A stretch of 32,863 nucleotides of DNA from Massilia sp. Mn16-1_5 (GCF_004798585.1 NZ_PPXQ01000031.1:1-32863); one strand, 5' to 3'; shown: positions 23,805 to 32,863, counted from the stretch's first letter. The notes: generated from the sequence alone by a model not told the origin. Numbers and translations are program-made.

Positions 23805-24549
23805 GTTCCACCTCGCCCAGATACACTTCCTTCACGCGCGGGTCGGCGGCGATTTCGGCCGGCGTCCCCTCGGTCAGCACCTTGCCGCCCACCAGCACCG
23901 TGATGCGGTCGGCAAAGCGGAACACGAGGCCCATGTCGTGCTCGATGAAGAGCACCGTCACGTCGCGCGGCAAGGCCGCGATGACCTCGAACAGTTCCTT
24001 GCTCTCGGCGGACGGAATGCCGGCGGCCGGTTCGTCCAGCAGCAGGATCTTCGGTTTTGTGGCCAGCGCCAGCGCGATCTCGACCAGGCGCTGCTTGCCG
24101 TAGGCCATGCTGCGGGTGATCGAATTGGCTTCCTTGGTCAGCTTCAGGGTCGCCAGCAGCTCCATCGCCTCGGCCACTACCTCGTCATGCTTCTCGACCG
24201 TCTTCCACCACACCTTCTGCAGGCCGCGGCGCTCGCAGATCGCCAGCACGACCGATTCCAGCACCGTCATGCCCGCGAACAGCGTGTTGATCTGGAAGGT
24301 GCGCGTCATGCCCATCTTCACGCGCTCATGCTGCGGCAGCTTCGTGATGTTCTCGCTGCCCAGGTAGACCGCGCCGCTGCTCGGCGGGAAGCCGCCGGTC
24401 AGCAGGTTGATGAAGGTGGTCTTGCCGGCGCCGTTCGGGCCGATCAGCGCGTGGCGTGCGCCCGGCTCGAAGGTCAGCGAGATGTCGGTGTTCGCCTTGA
24501 AGCCGCCCCACTGCTTGGACAGGCCTTCGGTACGCAGGGTATTGGTCAT
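23797..24549 (-). CDS. livG: Branched-chain-type ABC transporter ATPase LivG-like
   Basis: The protein has 250 residues from ATG 24549 (MTNTLRTEGLSKQWGGFKAN). The same frame stays open far upstream across livM, but that part is a shadow. Walker A is GPNGAGKTT and Walker B is KILLLDEPAAGIP. The signature region reads SMAYGKQRLVEIA, a slightly unusual form of the common LSYG(Q/E)Q. The LivG-type C-terminus (EGTPAEIAADPRVKEVYLG) is present. It overlaps livM by 4 bp. Confidence 0.93.
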
Positions 24550-25598
24550 GCTGCCTCCTTGCGCTTGAAGCGCGCAATGATTTTCTCCGCGCCGCCCATG
24601 ATGCCGCCGCGTGCGAACAGCACGATCAGCACCAGGAACAGGCCGATGTAGAACTGCCAGTAGGCCGGATCCAGGCCCGAGATCTTGTCCTGGGCCACCA
24701 TGAACACGGCCGCGCCGATCAGGGCGCCGTACAGGCGTCCGGTACCGCCCAGCACCAGCATGATGAGGAGCTCCGCCGAACGCGGGAAGCCGAGTACGTC
24801 GAGGCCGACGAACTGGGTCGTCTGCGCCAGCAGCGCCCCTGCCATGCCGGCGACGATGGCGGCGACGGTGAAGATGGCTTTCAGGCGGCGGTCGACGTGG
24901 GCGCCGATGGCCGGCATGCGGCGGCCGCCTTCGCGGATGCCGCGCAGCGACATGCCGAAGGGCGAGTTCACCAGGCGGCGCATCAGCACGAACAGGATGA
25001 ACAGCACGCCGAAGCTGTACCAGAAGGCCGTCTTGCCGAACAGGTCGAATTCGAAGACACCGAACAGATTGCTCATCGCCATGCCCGACAGGCCGTCGAC
25101 GCCGCCGGTGATGAAGGCTGCCTTGTTGGCCGCTTCGAACAGCATCAGGCCGATGCCGAGAGTCACCATCAGGCGCGCCAGGTCCTGGCCGCGCACGACC
25201 AGGAAGCTGACGATCAGGCCGGCGATACCGGCCACTACGCCCGCCGCCAGCAGCCCGGAAATCGGCTCGCCCCAGCCATGCACCGACAGCAGGCCGGCCG
25301 TGTAGGCGCCGAGCCCGAAGAAGGCCGCGTGGCCGAGCGAGACGATGCCCGCATAGCCCAGGATCAGGTCGAGCGACAGCGCGAACAGGCCGACGATCAT
25401 GATCTGGCTGATCAGGACCAGGTAGTCCGGGAAAAGGAAGTAGGACGCCACCGGCAGCAGCCAGAACACGATCTCGAGCGGCTTCCAGCGGTCGTTCGGC
25501 AGGCGCAGCGCGGATTTGTCCATGGCAGGCACAAGTTGGTTGTCGGTTGCGCCGGCGGCGCTCTTGGCTTTCAGAGCCGAGCTGGAAAAGGCACTCAT
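24546..25598 (-). CDS. livM: Branched-chain-type ABC transporter permease LivM-like
   Basis: The protein has 350 residues with GGAGGAAAGC before ATG 25598. About 40 polar N-terminal residues precede many hydrophobic membrane segments. Family segments are LDLILGYAGIVSLGHAAFFGLGAY and the cytoplasmic loop SPFGMSLRGIREGGRRMPAIGAHV, followed by LGGTGRLYGALIGA. It pairs with LivH to form the inner-membrane channel. It overlaps livH by 4 bp. Confidence 0.93.
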   Translation of the reverse strand: MSAFSSSALKAKSAAGATDNQLVPAMDKSALRLPNDRWKPLEIVFWLLPVASYFLFPDYLVLISQIMIVGLFALSLDLILGYAGIVSLGHAAFFGLGAYTAGLLSVHGWGEPISGLLAAGVVAGIAGLIVSFLVVRGQDLARLMVTLGIGLMLFEAANKAAFITGGVDGLSGMAMSNLFGVFEFDLFGKTAFWYSFGVLFILFVLMRRLVNSPFGMSLRGIREGGRRMPAIGAHVDRRLKAIFTVAAIVAGMAGALLAQTTQFVGLDVLGFPRSAELLIMLVLGGTGRLYGALIGAAVFMVAQDKISGLDPAYWQFYIGLFLVLIVLFARGGIMGGAEKIIARFKRKEAA

Positions 25599-26461
25599 GC
25601 TTTCCTCCGTACCAGACCAAACGGGAACAGGATCAACAGGACGACCATCAGCGTGTAGATCACGAAGGCGCCCACTTCCGGCACATAGTATTTGCCGGCG
25701 ACGTCGAACACGCCGAGGATCAGGGCCGCGATCAGCGGACCCTTGATGGAACCGGCGCCGCCCACGGCCACGACCAGCAGGAAGTAGACCATGTACTTGA
25801 CGGGGAAGCTCGGGTCCAGGCCCAGCACGTCGATGCCGAGGCCGCCGCCCAGGCCGGCCAGGCCGGAGCCGAGGGCGAAGGTCAGGCTGAACACGCGGCT
25901 GACGTTGATGCCGAGGCCGGCGGCCGCGGTCTGGTTGTCGACCGAGGCGCGGATCTGGGCGCCGAAGCGGGTACGCTCGATCAGCAGGTACAGGCCCAGC
26001 GTCACCAGCACCACGACCGCGATCAGGAACAGGCGGTAGGCGCCGAGATCCAGGCCCAGCACGTGGACCTGGCCGCGCAGCCAGTCCGGCAGGTTGACCG
26101 GCTGCTGGGTCGGGCCGAACAGGAAGGTGGCGCCGGCGACGGCCATGAAGGTCAGGCCGATCGAGAACAGCACCTGGTCGAGGTGGGTCGCCTGGTAGAG
26201 CTGGCGGTAGAGCGTGCGCTCCAGCACCAGGCCGATCACGGCGGCGGCGATGAAGGCGAGCGGCAGGGTCGCCAGGAAAGGCATGCCCATTTTTTGCAAA
26301 AGGGTCACGCAGACATAGCCGCCGACCATCGCAAAGGCGCCGTGCGCCAGGTTAATGAAGTTCATCAGGCCCATCGTGACGGATAGACCCACGCTGATCA
26401 GGAAGAGCAGGCTGCCATAGGCGATGCCGTCGAAGAGCACGCCGACGAAATTACCGATCAT
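25595..26461 (-). CDS. livH: Branched-chain-type ABC transporter permease LivH-like
   Basis: The protein has 288 residues, almost entirely hydrophobic membrane segments. Family motifs are GLMNFINLAHGAFAMVGGYV near the start and GGAGSIKGPLIAALILG near the end. A ribosome-binding site (GGGAGGCGGCC) lies just before ATG 26461, inside a tiny upstream ORF. It lies 73 bp after pcaF on the same strand and begins the transporter genes. Confidence 0.93.
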   Translation of the reverse strand: MIGNFVGVLFDGIAYGSLLFLISVGLSVTMGLMNFINLAHGAFAMVGGYVCVTLLQKMGMPFLATLPLAFIAAAVIGLVLERTLYRQLYQATHLDQVLFSIGLTFMAVAGATFLFGPTQQPVNLPDWLRGQVHVLGLDLGAYRLFLIAVVVLVTLGLYLLIERTRFGAQIRASVDNQTAAAGLGINVSRVFSLTFALGSGLAGLGGGLGIDVLGLDPSFPVKYMVYFLLVVAVGGAGSIKGPLIAALILGVFDVAGKYYVPEVGAFVIYTLMVVLLILFPFGLVRRKA

Positions 26462-26493
26462 GGCCGCCTCCCTGTCTTGTAGTGCTGGTTCAT
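26458..26493 (-). CDS. Possible 11-residue leader ORF coupled to livH
   Basis: ATG 26493 is preceded by GCAGGAGACACAGC, a strong ribosome-binding site, and encodes MNQHYKTGRRP. Its TGA overlaps the livH ATG (ATGA at 26458-26461). It lies in the pcaF-livH gap and contains the livH ribosome-binding site. It may couple translation of livH to upstream translation, or be a remnant of an older start. No peptide function is implied. Confidence 0.35.
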   Translation of the reverse strand: MNQHYKTGRRP

Positions 26494-26534
26494 GCTGTGT
26501 CTCCTGCTTGTAATAGTGTGCTGCCCGGACTGCC

Positions 26535-27737
<1,203 letters not shown>

Positions 27738-27747
27738 GTTCGTCCTT

Positions 27748-28386
27748 TCAGGTCGCCAAAAGAGGCGCGGAGGTGACGGCTTGCAGCTCGTCGAAGGTGA
27801 GGCCGGGCGCCATCTCGAGCACGCGCAAGCCATCGGGCGTCACGTCGAGCACGGCGAGGTCGGTATAGATGCGGTTCACGCAAGCCACGCCGGTCAACGG
27901 GTAGGTGCATTCGCGCACGATCTTGCTCTCTCCACTCTTGGTCTGGTGGTCCATCATCACGAAGACCTGCTTGGCGCCGATGGCCAGGTCCATGGCGCCG
28001 CCGACGGCGGGAATCGCATCCGGCGCGCCCGTATGCCAGTTGGCGAGGTCGCCCTTCTCCGACACCTGGAACGCGCCCAGCACGCAGATGTCGAGGTGGC
28101 CGCCGCGCATCATGGCGAAGGAATCGGCGTGGTGGAAATAGGCGCCGCCGGTGAGGATGGTGACCGGCTGCTTGCCGGCGTTGATCAGGTCCTCGTCTTC
28201 CTCGCCCTCGGCGGGCGCCGGGCCCATGCCGAGCAGGCCGTTCTCGCTGTGCAGGAAGACTTCGCGGTCGCTTGGGAGGAAGTTGGCCACCTTGGTCGGC
28301 AGGCCGATGCCGAGGTTGACGTAGGCGCCCTCGAAGATGTCTTGCGCCACGCGGGCGGCGATCTGGTCACGCGAGAACTTGTTCAT
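27748..28386 (-). CDS. pcaJ: 3-oxoadipate CoA-transferase subunit B
   Basis: The protein has 212 residues with AAGGAGGCAGC before its ATG. The catalytic Glu48 lies in HSENGLLGMG, the site that forms the CoA thioester in family I CoA transferases. NLGIGLPTKVANFL and GGAMDLAIGAKQVFVMMDH are typical of subunit B. With PcaI it moves CoA from succinyl-CoA to 3-oxoadipate. Its start overlaps the pcaI stop by 4 bp. Confidence 0.95.
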   Translation of the reverse strand: MNKFSRDQIAARVAQDIFEGAYVNLGIGLPTKVANFLPSDREVFLHSENGLLGMGPAPAEGEEDEDLINAGKQPVTILTGGAYFHHADSFAMMRGGHLDICVLGAFQVSEKGDLANWHTGAPDAIPAVGGAMDLAIGAKQVFVMMDHQTKSGESKIVRECTYPLTGVACVNRIYTDLAVLDVTPDGLRVLEMAPGLTFDELQAVTSAPLLAT

Positions 28387-29048
28387 GCTGCCTCCTTCAC
28401 CACGCGCTGGACGAAGATGCCCGGCGTGACGATGTTTTCCGGATCGAGTTCGCCCAGCTCGACGATCTCGTTCACCTGCGCGATCGCGACCTTGGCCGCC
28501 ATCGCCATGATCGGGCCGAAGTTGCGTGCGGTCTTGCGGTACACGAGGTTGCCCCAGCGGTCGCCTTTATGTGCCTTGATGAGCGCGAAGTCGGCGTGGA
28601 TCGGCGACTCAAGCACATAGTGGCGGCCATCGATCAGGCGCGTTTCCTTGCCCTCGGCCAGCAGGGTGCCGTAGCCGGTCGGGGTGAAGAAGCCGCCGAT
28701 GCCGGCGCCGGCGGCGCGGATGCGTTCGGCCAGGTTGCCCTGCGGGGTCAGTTCGAGTTCGATTTCGCCGGCGCGGTACAGCGCGTCGAAATGGTGGGAG
28801 TCTGTCTGGCGCGGGAAGGAGCAGATGATCTTGCGCACGCGCTTGGCAGCCAGCAATGCCGCCAGGCCGGTGTCGCCGTTGCCGGCGTTGTTGTTGACGA
28901 TGGTGAGCTCGCGCGCGCCTTGCGCGATGAGTGCATCGATCAGCTGGGCCGGCATGCCGGCATTGCCGAAGCCGCCGATCATGACGGTCGCACCATCGTG
29001 CACGTCCGCTACGGCCTGCTCCAGCGATTCAAAGGTTTTGTCGATCAT
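28383..29048 (-). CDS. pcaI: 3-oxoadipate CoA-transferase subunit A
   Basis: The protein has 221 residues from ATG 29048 (MIDKTFESLEQAVADVHDGA), preceded by GGTGGAGAC. An upstream in-frame start would extend into the operator region and is rejected. Subunit A features are VMIGGFGNAGMPAQLIDAL, NNAGNGDTGLAALL and GIGGFFTPTGYGTLLAEGKE. It is the first gene of pcaIJF and probably heads a long leftward transcript that also carries livHMGF. PcaR-type sites lie upstream. Confidence 0.95.
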   Translation of the reverse strand: MIDKTFESLEQAVADVHDGATVMIGGFGNAGMPAQLIDALIAQGARELTIVNNNAGNGDTGLAALLAAKRVRKIICSFPRQTDSHHFDALYRAGEIELELTPQGNLAERIRAAGAGIGGFFTPTGYGTLLAEGKETRLIDGRHYVLESPIHADFALIKAHKGDRWGNLVYRKTARNFGPIMAMAAKVAIAQVNEIVELGELDPENIVTPGIFVQRVVKEAA

Positions 29049-29064
29049 GTCTCCACCTTGGTGT

Positions 29065-29080
29065 GCACGATTGATCGTGC
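29065..29080. promoter_or_regulatory. Perfect dyad in pcaI leader
   Basis: GCACGAT-TG-ATCGTGC is a perfect 7-bp inverted repeat with a 2-bp spacer, 17 bp before the pcaI start. It resembles one half of the PcaR-type box and may be an additional operator, or a hairpin in the pcaI leader RNA. Confidence 0.5.
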
Positions 29081-29099
29081 TTGAAATATGGGAGGTGTT

Positions 29100-29114
29100 G
29101 TTCGATAATCGCAC
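29100..29114 (+). promoter_or_regulatory. PcaR box between pcaI and pcaR
   Basis: GTTCGATAATCGCAC matches at every position the 15-bp PcaR recognition sequence that I remember from the Pseudomonas putida pca genes. It lies 52 bp upstream of pcaI and 101 bp upstream of the PcaR-like IclR gene. A GATTAT on the minus strand inside it may serve as part of the pcaI -10. The match is seen; its use here is inferred. Confidence 0.75.
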
Positions 29115-29214
29115 TAATGGTTGATTACCGCCCAACCAGTGTAGTAGCACGCTGGCCGAAAGGTCAAGATAAAAAGACCAATTGGATCGCCCTCCCCTGC
29201 ATTAAAATCGCGCC

Positions 29215-30060
29215 ATGACAAAATCGACAACGCATACCGACGGGCCGGAGAGCCTTGATTCCGCAGAAGAACGTGAACCGACGATCGCCGAGCAGATCGA
29301 CGCCCTGACCGACCCCAGCTTCATGACCTCGCTGGCACGGGGCCTGGCCGTGGTGCAGGCCTTCAGCGATTCGCGCAAGCCGCAAACCATCGCCCAGATC
29401 AGCCAGAAGACCGGCATCCCGCGCGCGGCCGTGCGCCGCTGCCTGTACACGCTGCAGCAGCTCGGCTATGTCGATGCCGAGCTGAATAATTTTTCGCTGC
29501 GCCCGAAGGTGCTGACCCTCGGCTACTCCTACCTGTCGTCGACGCCGCTGACGGTGTCGAGCCAGCCCTACCTGAACGGCATCAGCCGCGAGCTGGGCGA
29601 ATCCTGCTCGCTGGCCGTGCTCGACGATGGCGAAGTGCTGTATGTGGCGCGCTCGGCCGCGTCGCGCGTGATGTCGGTGGCCCTGAACACGGGCAGCCGC
29701 CTGCCGGCCTACTGCACCTCGCTCGGCCGCGTGATGCTGGCGCACCTGGCGCCGCACGAGCTGGATGCCTATTTCGAGAAAGCCCGGCTGAAAGCGATGA
29801 CCGACAAGACGGTCACCAGCCAGAAGCGCCTGCGCGAGATCCTGGCGCAGGTGCGCCAGGACGGTTACGCGATCAACGACGAGGAACTGGAACTGGGCCT
29901 GCGCTCGATCGCCGTGCCGGTGCGCGGCGCCTCGGGCCAGGTGCTGGCCGCGCTGAACGTCGGCGCCCAGGCCGGGCGCGTGAGTGCCGAGCGCATGCGG
30001 CAGGAGTTCCTGCCCGTGCTGCAGCGCGGTGCGCAGGAGTTGGCCGTGCTGCTGCCGTAA
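29215..30060 (+). CDS. pcaR: IclR-family regulator PcaR-like
   Basis: The protein has 281 residues. A variable N-terminal tail of about 35 residues is followed by the winged helix (FMTSLARGLAVVQAFSDSRK, TIAQISQKTGIPRAAVRRCLYTLQQLGYV). The IclR effector domain holds SRLPAYCTSLGRVMLAHLAP and ELELGLRSIAVPVRGASG. PcaR proteins activate pca genes with beta-ketoadipate as inducer. The gene is divergent from pcaIJF with a PcaR box between, which supports the name. No clear ribosome-binding site precedes ATG 29215. It is a paralogue of the IclR protein at 14181. Confidence 0.9.
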   Translation: MTKSTTHTDGPESLDSAEEREPTIAEQIDALTDPSFMTSLARGLAVVQAFSDSRKPQTIAQISQKTGIPRAAVRRCLYTLQQLGYVDAELNNFSLRPKVLTLGYSYLSSTPLTVSSQPYLNGISRELGESCSLAVLDDGEVLYVARSAASRVMSVALNTGSRLPAYCTSLGRVMLAHLAPHELDAYFEKARLKAMTDKTVTSQKRLREILAQVRQDGYAINDEELELGLRSIAVPVRGASGQVLAALNVGAQAGRVSAERMRQEFLPVLQRGAQELAVLLP

Positions 30061-30090
30061 GGCTTCTCGCTGTTTTTCAACCAACGTATC

Positions 30091-30208
30091 CGAACCTCGA
30101 GAAACCGTAGCGAGCGGAAGAAATCTTGGCCGAGAAGCGCAGCTGTACGAACGTACAGCGAGCATCGCAGGCCAAGAGTTCGACGCGCAGTAGGTTTATC
30201 GAGGTTCG
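30091..30208. repeat. 118-bp triple-nested inverted repeat between pcaR and porin
   Basis: Three nested stems share one centre: the outer CGAACCTCGAGAAACC (30091-30106) pairs with 30193-30208 at 15 of 16 positions, the middle is TCTTGGCC/GGCCAAGA (30124-30131 and 30170-30177), and the inner GCTGTACG/CGTACAGC is separated by AA (30142-30159). It fills the gap between two convergent genes. It may be a MITE/REP-like mobile repeat, with a terminator role. Confidence 0.72.
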
Positions 30209-30209
30209 C

Positions 30210-31304
30210 TCAGAAGTGGTGACGCAGACCGACCATGACGCCGTTCTGCGCCAGGCCCGCACCCACCGTACCACCCGCATCCAGCGCCACCGCCGACGCG
30301 CCCTTGTTGTCCATGCGGCCAACCGCGCCGTAGACGAAGGTCCGCTTCGACATCGCATAGGTCAGGCGTGCCACCAGCATGTTGACGTCGTTCGGCGAGT
30401 CCTTGGTGTCGCGGCGCGCCACCTGCAGGTCGCCGACGAAGGAGCCGAACGGATGGCTCACGCCCAGGTAGTAGAGGTTCGATTCCGAATCCCCGACCGT
30501 GGCGTTCGCATCCGTGTCGCGTGCGATCACGCCGCCGCCCAGCTTGGTCGGGCCGAACATCACATACGCATTGACCGTCTTGCGCACGTCGGTGTTGTCG
30601 CTGCTGGTCAGGCCGCCGGCGGCGCCGACGTTGCCGTGCAGCTTGTCGTAGGACGCGTTCAGGCCCCAGGCCTTGGTTTCATAGCCGATCAGGCCCGTCA
30701 CCTGGCGGCAGGCCTTCGAATCGCCGCCGACTTCGCCTGCGCAGTTGGTGGCGGCAGGGCCGCCCGCGCTCGAGGCGTCACGGCCGAAGCTGTAGGTCGC
30801 GCCCAGCACGAATCCGTTGAAGTTGCCCATGTAGCCGATCGCATTGTCGCTGCGCGCGTTCGGCAGGTAAGGATCGATCGAGCCGATCGCGAACAGGTGC
30901 GGGCCGAGCACGTCGGTTTTGAGGCCCGAGATATAGGTCATGTTCTGCTGACGGCCGAGGGTGATGGTGCCCCATGCGCCCTTGATGCCGACATTCGCCT
31001 GGCGGCCGAACAGGCGGCCGCCCTGCTGCTGGGTGCCGGTGTCCAGCGCCAGGCCGTTTTCCAGCACGAAGAAGGCCTGCAGGCCGTTGCCCAGGTCCTC
31101 GGTGCCGCGGAAGCCGATACGCGAGGGGAAGGAGCTGGTGAGCGATGGGACCTTGGTGATCGAATCGCCTGCACTATTGACGTTGGTCAGGTGGGCGATG
31201 CCGCTGTCGACGATACCGTAGATCTGGACCGCGGTCTGCGCGTTTGCTGCCGACGCGGCCAGGCCGCACATCAGCGCCACAGCGCTGCAGATGGTGTTCT
31301 TCAT
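30210..31304 (-). CDS. Outer-membrane general porin (OmpC/Porin_4 type)
   Basis: The protein has 364 residues from ATG 31304 (MKNTICSAVALMCGLAASAANAQ), with GGAGACAAC upstream. A signal peptide of about 23 residues precedes a typical betaproteobacterial 16-stranded porin: QIYGIVDSGIAHLTNV at the start, RIGFRGTEDLGNGLQAFFVLENG, GRLFGRQANVGIKGAWGTITLGRQ, and C-terminal LRHHF with the terminal Phe needed for barrel assembly. It is divergent from a substrate-binding protein and next to pcaR. A PcaR-box-like operator lies upstream, so it may be the outer-membrane entry for aromatic acids. Confidence 0.92.
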   Translation of the reverse strand: MKNTICSAVALMCGLAASAANAQTAVQIYGIVDSGIAHLTNVNSAGDSITKVPSLTSSFPSRIGFRGTEDLGNGLQAFFVLENGLALDTGTQQQGGRLFGRQANVGIKGAWGTITLGRQQNMTYISGLKTDVLGPHLFAIGSIDPYLPNARSDNAIGYMGNFNGFVLGATYSFGRDASSAGGPAATNCAGEVGGDSKACRQVTGLIGYETKAWGLNASYDKLHGNVGAAGGLTSSDNTDVRKTVNAYVMFGPTKLGGGVIARDTDANATVGDSESNLYYLGVSHPFGSFVGDLQVARRDTKDSPNDVNMLVARLTYAMSKRTFVYGAVGRMDNKGASAVALDAGGTVGAGLAQNGVMVGLRHHF

Positions 31305-31322
31305 GTTGTCTCCGTGTTTTAT

Positions 31323-31351
31323 TGGATAGAGCTTTAAAGCAGGCTTTTCAA
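31323..31351 (-). promoter_or_regulatory. Candidate porin promoter
   Basis: Read on the minus strand: TTGAAA (31346-31351), 17-bp spacer, TATCCA (31323-31328). The -35 is close to consensus, the -10 weaker. It lies 19 bp upstream of the porin ATG, so the leader would be very short; this lowers confidence. Confidence 0.35.
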
Positions 31352-31358
31352 GCATTGC

Positions 31359-31392
31359 GTTCGATTAACGAACAAGAGGTTGTTAATCGAAC
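31359..31392. promoter_or_regulatory. PcaR-box-like operator pair between porin and binding-protein gene
   Basis: GTTCGATTAAC (31359-31369) and its exact inverted copy (31382-31392) form two 11-bp arms 12 bp apart. The left copy lies within the palindrome GTTCGATTAACGAAC (31359-31373), which matches 12 of 15 positions of the box at 29100. The pair sits between the two divergent candidate promoters, upstream of both -35 boxes, where an activator of the IclR family would bind. Confidence 0.65.
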
Positions 31393-31410
31393 ACAAAGCC
31401 GATACTATGG

Positions 31411-31439
31411 TTGTCACGCAAGCTTGTCAACAATATGCT
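31411..31439 (+). promoter_or_regulatory. Candidate promoter of the right binding-protein gene
   Basis: TTGTCA (31411-31416), 17-bp spacer, TATGCT (31434-31439). Both boxes match the sigma-70 consensus in 4 of 6 positions with ideal spacing. It lies about 90 bp upstream of ATG 31528 and 18 bp downstream of the operator pair. Confidence 0.5.
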
Positions 31440-31527
31440 TGCGGGGGCGTCGATGCAGTTGTGATAAGGACACGGCCGCGCCACGCTGCCCCAAGGCGTC
31501 CGACAAGACCAACCACAGGAGACAAAG

Positions 31528-32700
31528 ATGAAGTTCACGACGATTGCCGCGGCCCTGGCCGCCACCGCTACTTTTGCCATTGCGCCCGCCGCGCTGGCCC
31601 AGGGCACCATCAAGGTCGGCGTGATCGCCGCCTTCTCCGGCCCCTTCGCCGACTACGGCAAGCAGATGGAAGGCGGCATCAAGGCCTGGATGGCCCAGCA
31701 CGGCGATACCGTGGCGGGCAAGAAGATCCAGATCATCTACAAGGACACCACCGGCCCGGCGCCGGAAGTGGCCAAGCGCCTGGCGCAGGAACTCGTGGTG
31801 CGCGACAAGGTCGACTTCCTGGCCGGCTTCGGCCTGACGCCGGAAGCCCTGGCCGTGGCGCCGATCGCCCAGCAGGCGAAGAAGCCGATGATCATCATGA
31901 ACGCGGCCACCTCCGTCATCACCACGAAATCCGACTACATCGCGCGCTTCTCGATGACGCTGCCGCAGATCTCGGCGCCGATGGCCGACTGGGCGGTCAA
32001 GAACAAGGTCATGAACGTGGCCACCGTGGTGGCCGACTACGGTCCCGGCATCGACGCCGAAAAGGCCTTCAGCGACCGCCTGGTGAAGAGCGGCGGCAAG
32101 ATCGTCGAAGCGATCCGCGTTCCGCTGCGCAATCCGGAATTCGCCCCCTTCATCCAGCGCATCAAGGACGCCAAGCCGGATGCCGTGTTCGTCTTCGTGC
32201 CGGCCGGCGAGCAGTCGATCGCCTTCATGAAGGGCTACCGCGAACGCGGCCTGGCCGCAGCCGGCATCAAGGTCATTGCCACCGGAGATTTGACCGACGA
32301 CCACGTGCTGCCGGCAATGGGCGATGCGACGCAAGGCGTGATCACCACCTTCCACTATTCGGCCGCCCATAAATCGCCCGAGAACGACGCCTTCCTGAAG
32401 AGCTTCGCTTCCGCCAACCCGCAGGGCGGCCGTCCGAACTTCATGGCCGTGGCGGCCTATGACGGCATGAACGCGATCTACCAGGTCAGCAACAAGCTGA
32501 AAGGCAAGATCGACGGCGACGCGGCAATGGGCGTGCTGAAAGGCATGAAGATCCAGAGCCCGCGCGGCCCGATCACCATCGACCCGGCCACCCGCGACGT
32601 GGTGCAGACCGTGTATGTGCGTAAGGTCGAAATGGTCAATGGCCAGCCGTACAACGTTGAATTCGACCAGTTCACGAACCAGAAGGATCCGGGCAAGTAA
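31528..32700 (+). CDS. ABC transporter substrate-binding protein (HAAT/LivK family), second copy
   Basis: The protein has 390 residues with CAGGAGACAAAG before ATG 31528. A signal peptide (about residues 1-24, APAALAQ) precedes the periplasmic-binding fold: IKVGVIAAFSGPFADYGKQM, LAGFGLTPEALAVAPIAQQA, VADYGPGIDAEKAFSDRL and GPITIDPATRDVVQTVYVRK. Much of the sequence matches the binding protein at 21780-22961, so both probably serve the livHMGF transporter with different or overlapping aromatic ligands. It is monocistronic, divergent from the porin, and has PcaR-like sites upstream. An IS110-family gene abuts its 3' side. Confidence 0.92.
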   Translation: MKFTTIAAALAATATFAIAPAALAQGTIKVGVIAAFSGPFADYGKQMEGGIKAWMAQHGDTVAGKKIQIIYKDTTGPAPEVAKRLAQELVVRDKVDFLAGFGLTPEALAVAPIAQQAKKPMIIMNAATSVITTKSDYIARFSMTLPQISAPMADWAVKNKVMNVATVVADYGPGIDAEKAFSDRLVKSGGKIVEAIRVPLRNPEFAPFIQRIKDAKPDAVFVFVPAGEQSIAFMKGYRERGLAAAGIKVIATGDLTDDHVLPAMGDATQGVITTFHYSAAHKSPENDAFLKSFASANPQGGRPNFMAVAAYDGMNAIYQVSNKLKGKIDGDAAMGVLKGMKIQSPRGPITIDPATRDVVQTVYVRKVEMVNGQPYNVEFDQFTNQKDPGK

Positions 32701-32762
32701 TTGCCGAACTGGATGTAAAGATACGTAAATACGGCTGTAGATACCGTCTTGCTCGTCAAGCC

Positions 32763-32863
32763 TTACATCGCAAATGTTGGATCGTAGGGCTTGCCGGTCT
32801 GGACGACACCAAAGCACAGATGCGCCAGCTTACGCATTGCAGCGCCGATAGCGGCCATCTTGG
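32763..32863 (-). CDS. IS110-family transposase, C-terminal end (cut by window)
   Basis: The minus-strand frame from the right edge to TAA at 32763-32765 encodes KMAAIGAAMRKLAHLCFGVV and then QTGKPYDPTFAM. The IGAAMRKL...GV(L/V)xTGKPYDP end is characteristic of the C-terminus of IS110/IS116/IS902 transposases. It differs from the transposase at 12739, so it is another element. The 62 bp between it and the binding-protein stop probably hold the element 3' end. The rest of the gene lies outside the window. Confidence 0.75.
   Translation of the reverse strand, partial: KMAAIGAAMRKLAHLCFGVVQTGKPYDPTFAM

Noticed and set aside
31414..32817. 467-codon minus-strand frame
   Set aside because: It is antisense to the second binding protein, which has a signal peptide, ribosome-binding site and family motifs.

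Overview
The window is GC-rich bacterial DNA with dense operons, ATGA stop/start overlaps and many TctC/Bug-type and IclR-type genes. This gene content points to a betaproteobacterium of the Burkholderiales, most like Massilia or another Oxalobacteraceae. That placement is inferred from gene style and not from a marker gene.

Left block (3-3751, + strand): the 3' part of an operon resembling the Fap functional-amyloid system. It holds the C-terminal part of a secreted Gly/Ala/Thr/Ser-rich low-complexity protein, a small exported protein, a periplasmic C39-type cysteine peptidase (FapD-like), a second small exported protein (FapE-like) and a coiled-coil plus beta-barrel outer-membrane protein (FapF-like). 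Three of these proteins share a C-terminal Gln/Asn motif. A large two-domain glycosyltransferase (3781-5631, - strand) converges on the operon.

Middle and right blocks (6044-32700): an almost complete aerobic route for 4-hydroxybenzoate and vanillate through protocatechuate and the beta-ketoadipate pathway. pobA and vanAB produce protocatechuate. pcaHG, pcaB and a fused pcaCD carry it to beta-ketoadipate. pcaIJ and pcaF yield succinyl-CoA and acetyl-CoA. A branched-chain-amino-acid-type ABC importer (livHMGF) lies directly downstream of pcaIJF, with two related substrate-binding proteins and a porin nearby; together they probably import the aromatic acids. Regulators sit divergently: AraC type at pobA, IclR type at pcaHGB-CD, MarR type at vanAB and a PcaR-like IclR at pcaIJF. 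PcaR-box-like sites lie in three of the intergenic regions.

Inserted between these (8284-13908) are a leuCD-like hydro-lyase pair with a TctC/Bug solute receptor and a divergent LysR regulator, perhaps a separate organic-acid module, and an IS110-family element. The 3' flank of its transposase carries several hairpins that may encode its guide RNA, and a 38-bp inverted repeat brackets the segment. A second IS110-family transposase is cut by the right edge.

Three large (94-118 bp) intergenic inverted repeats lie between operons at 19013, 23009 and 30091. I saw no tRNA, rRNA or CRISPR array.
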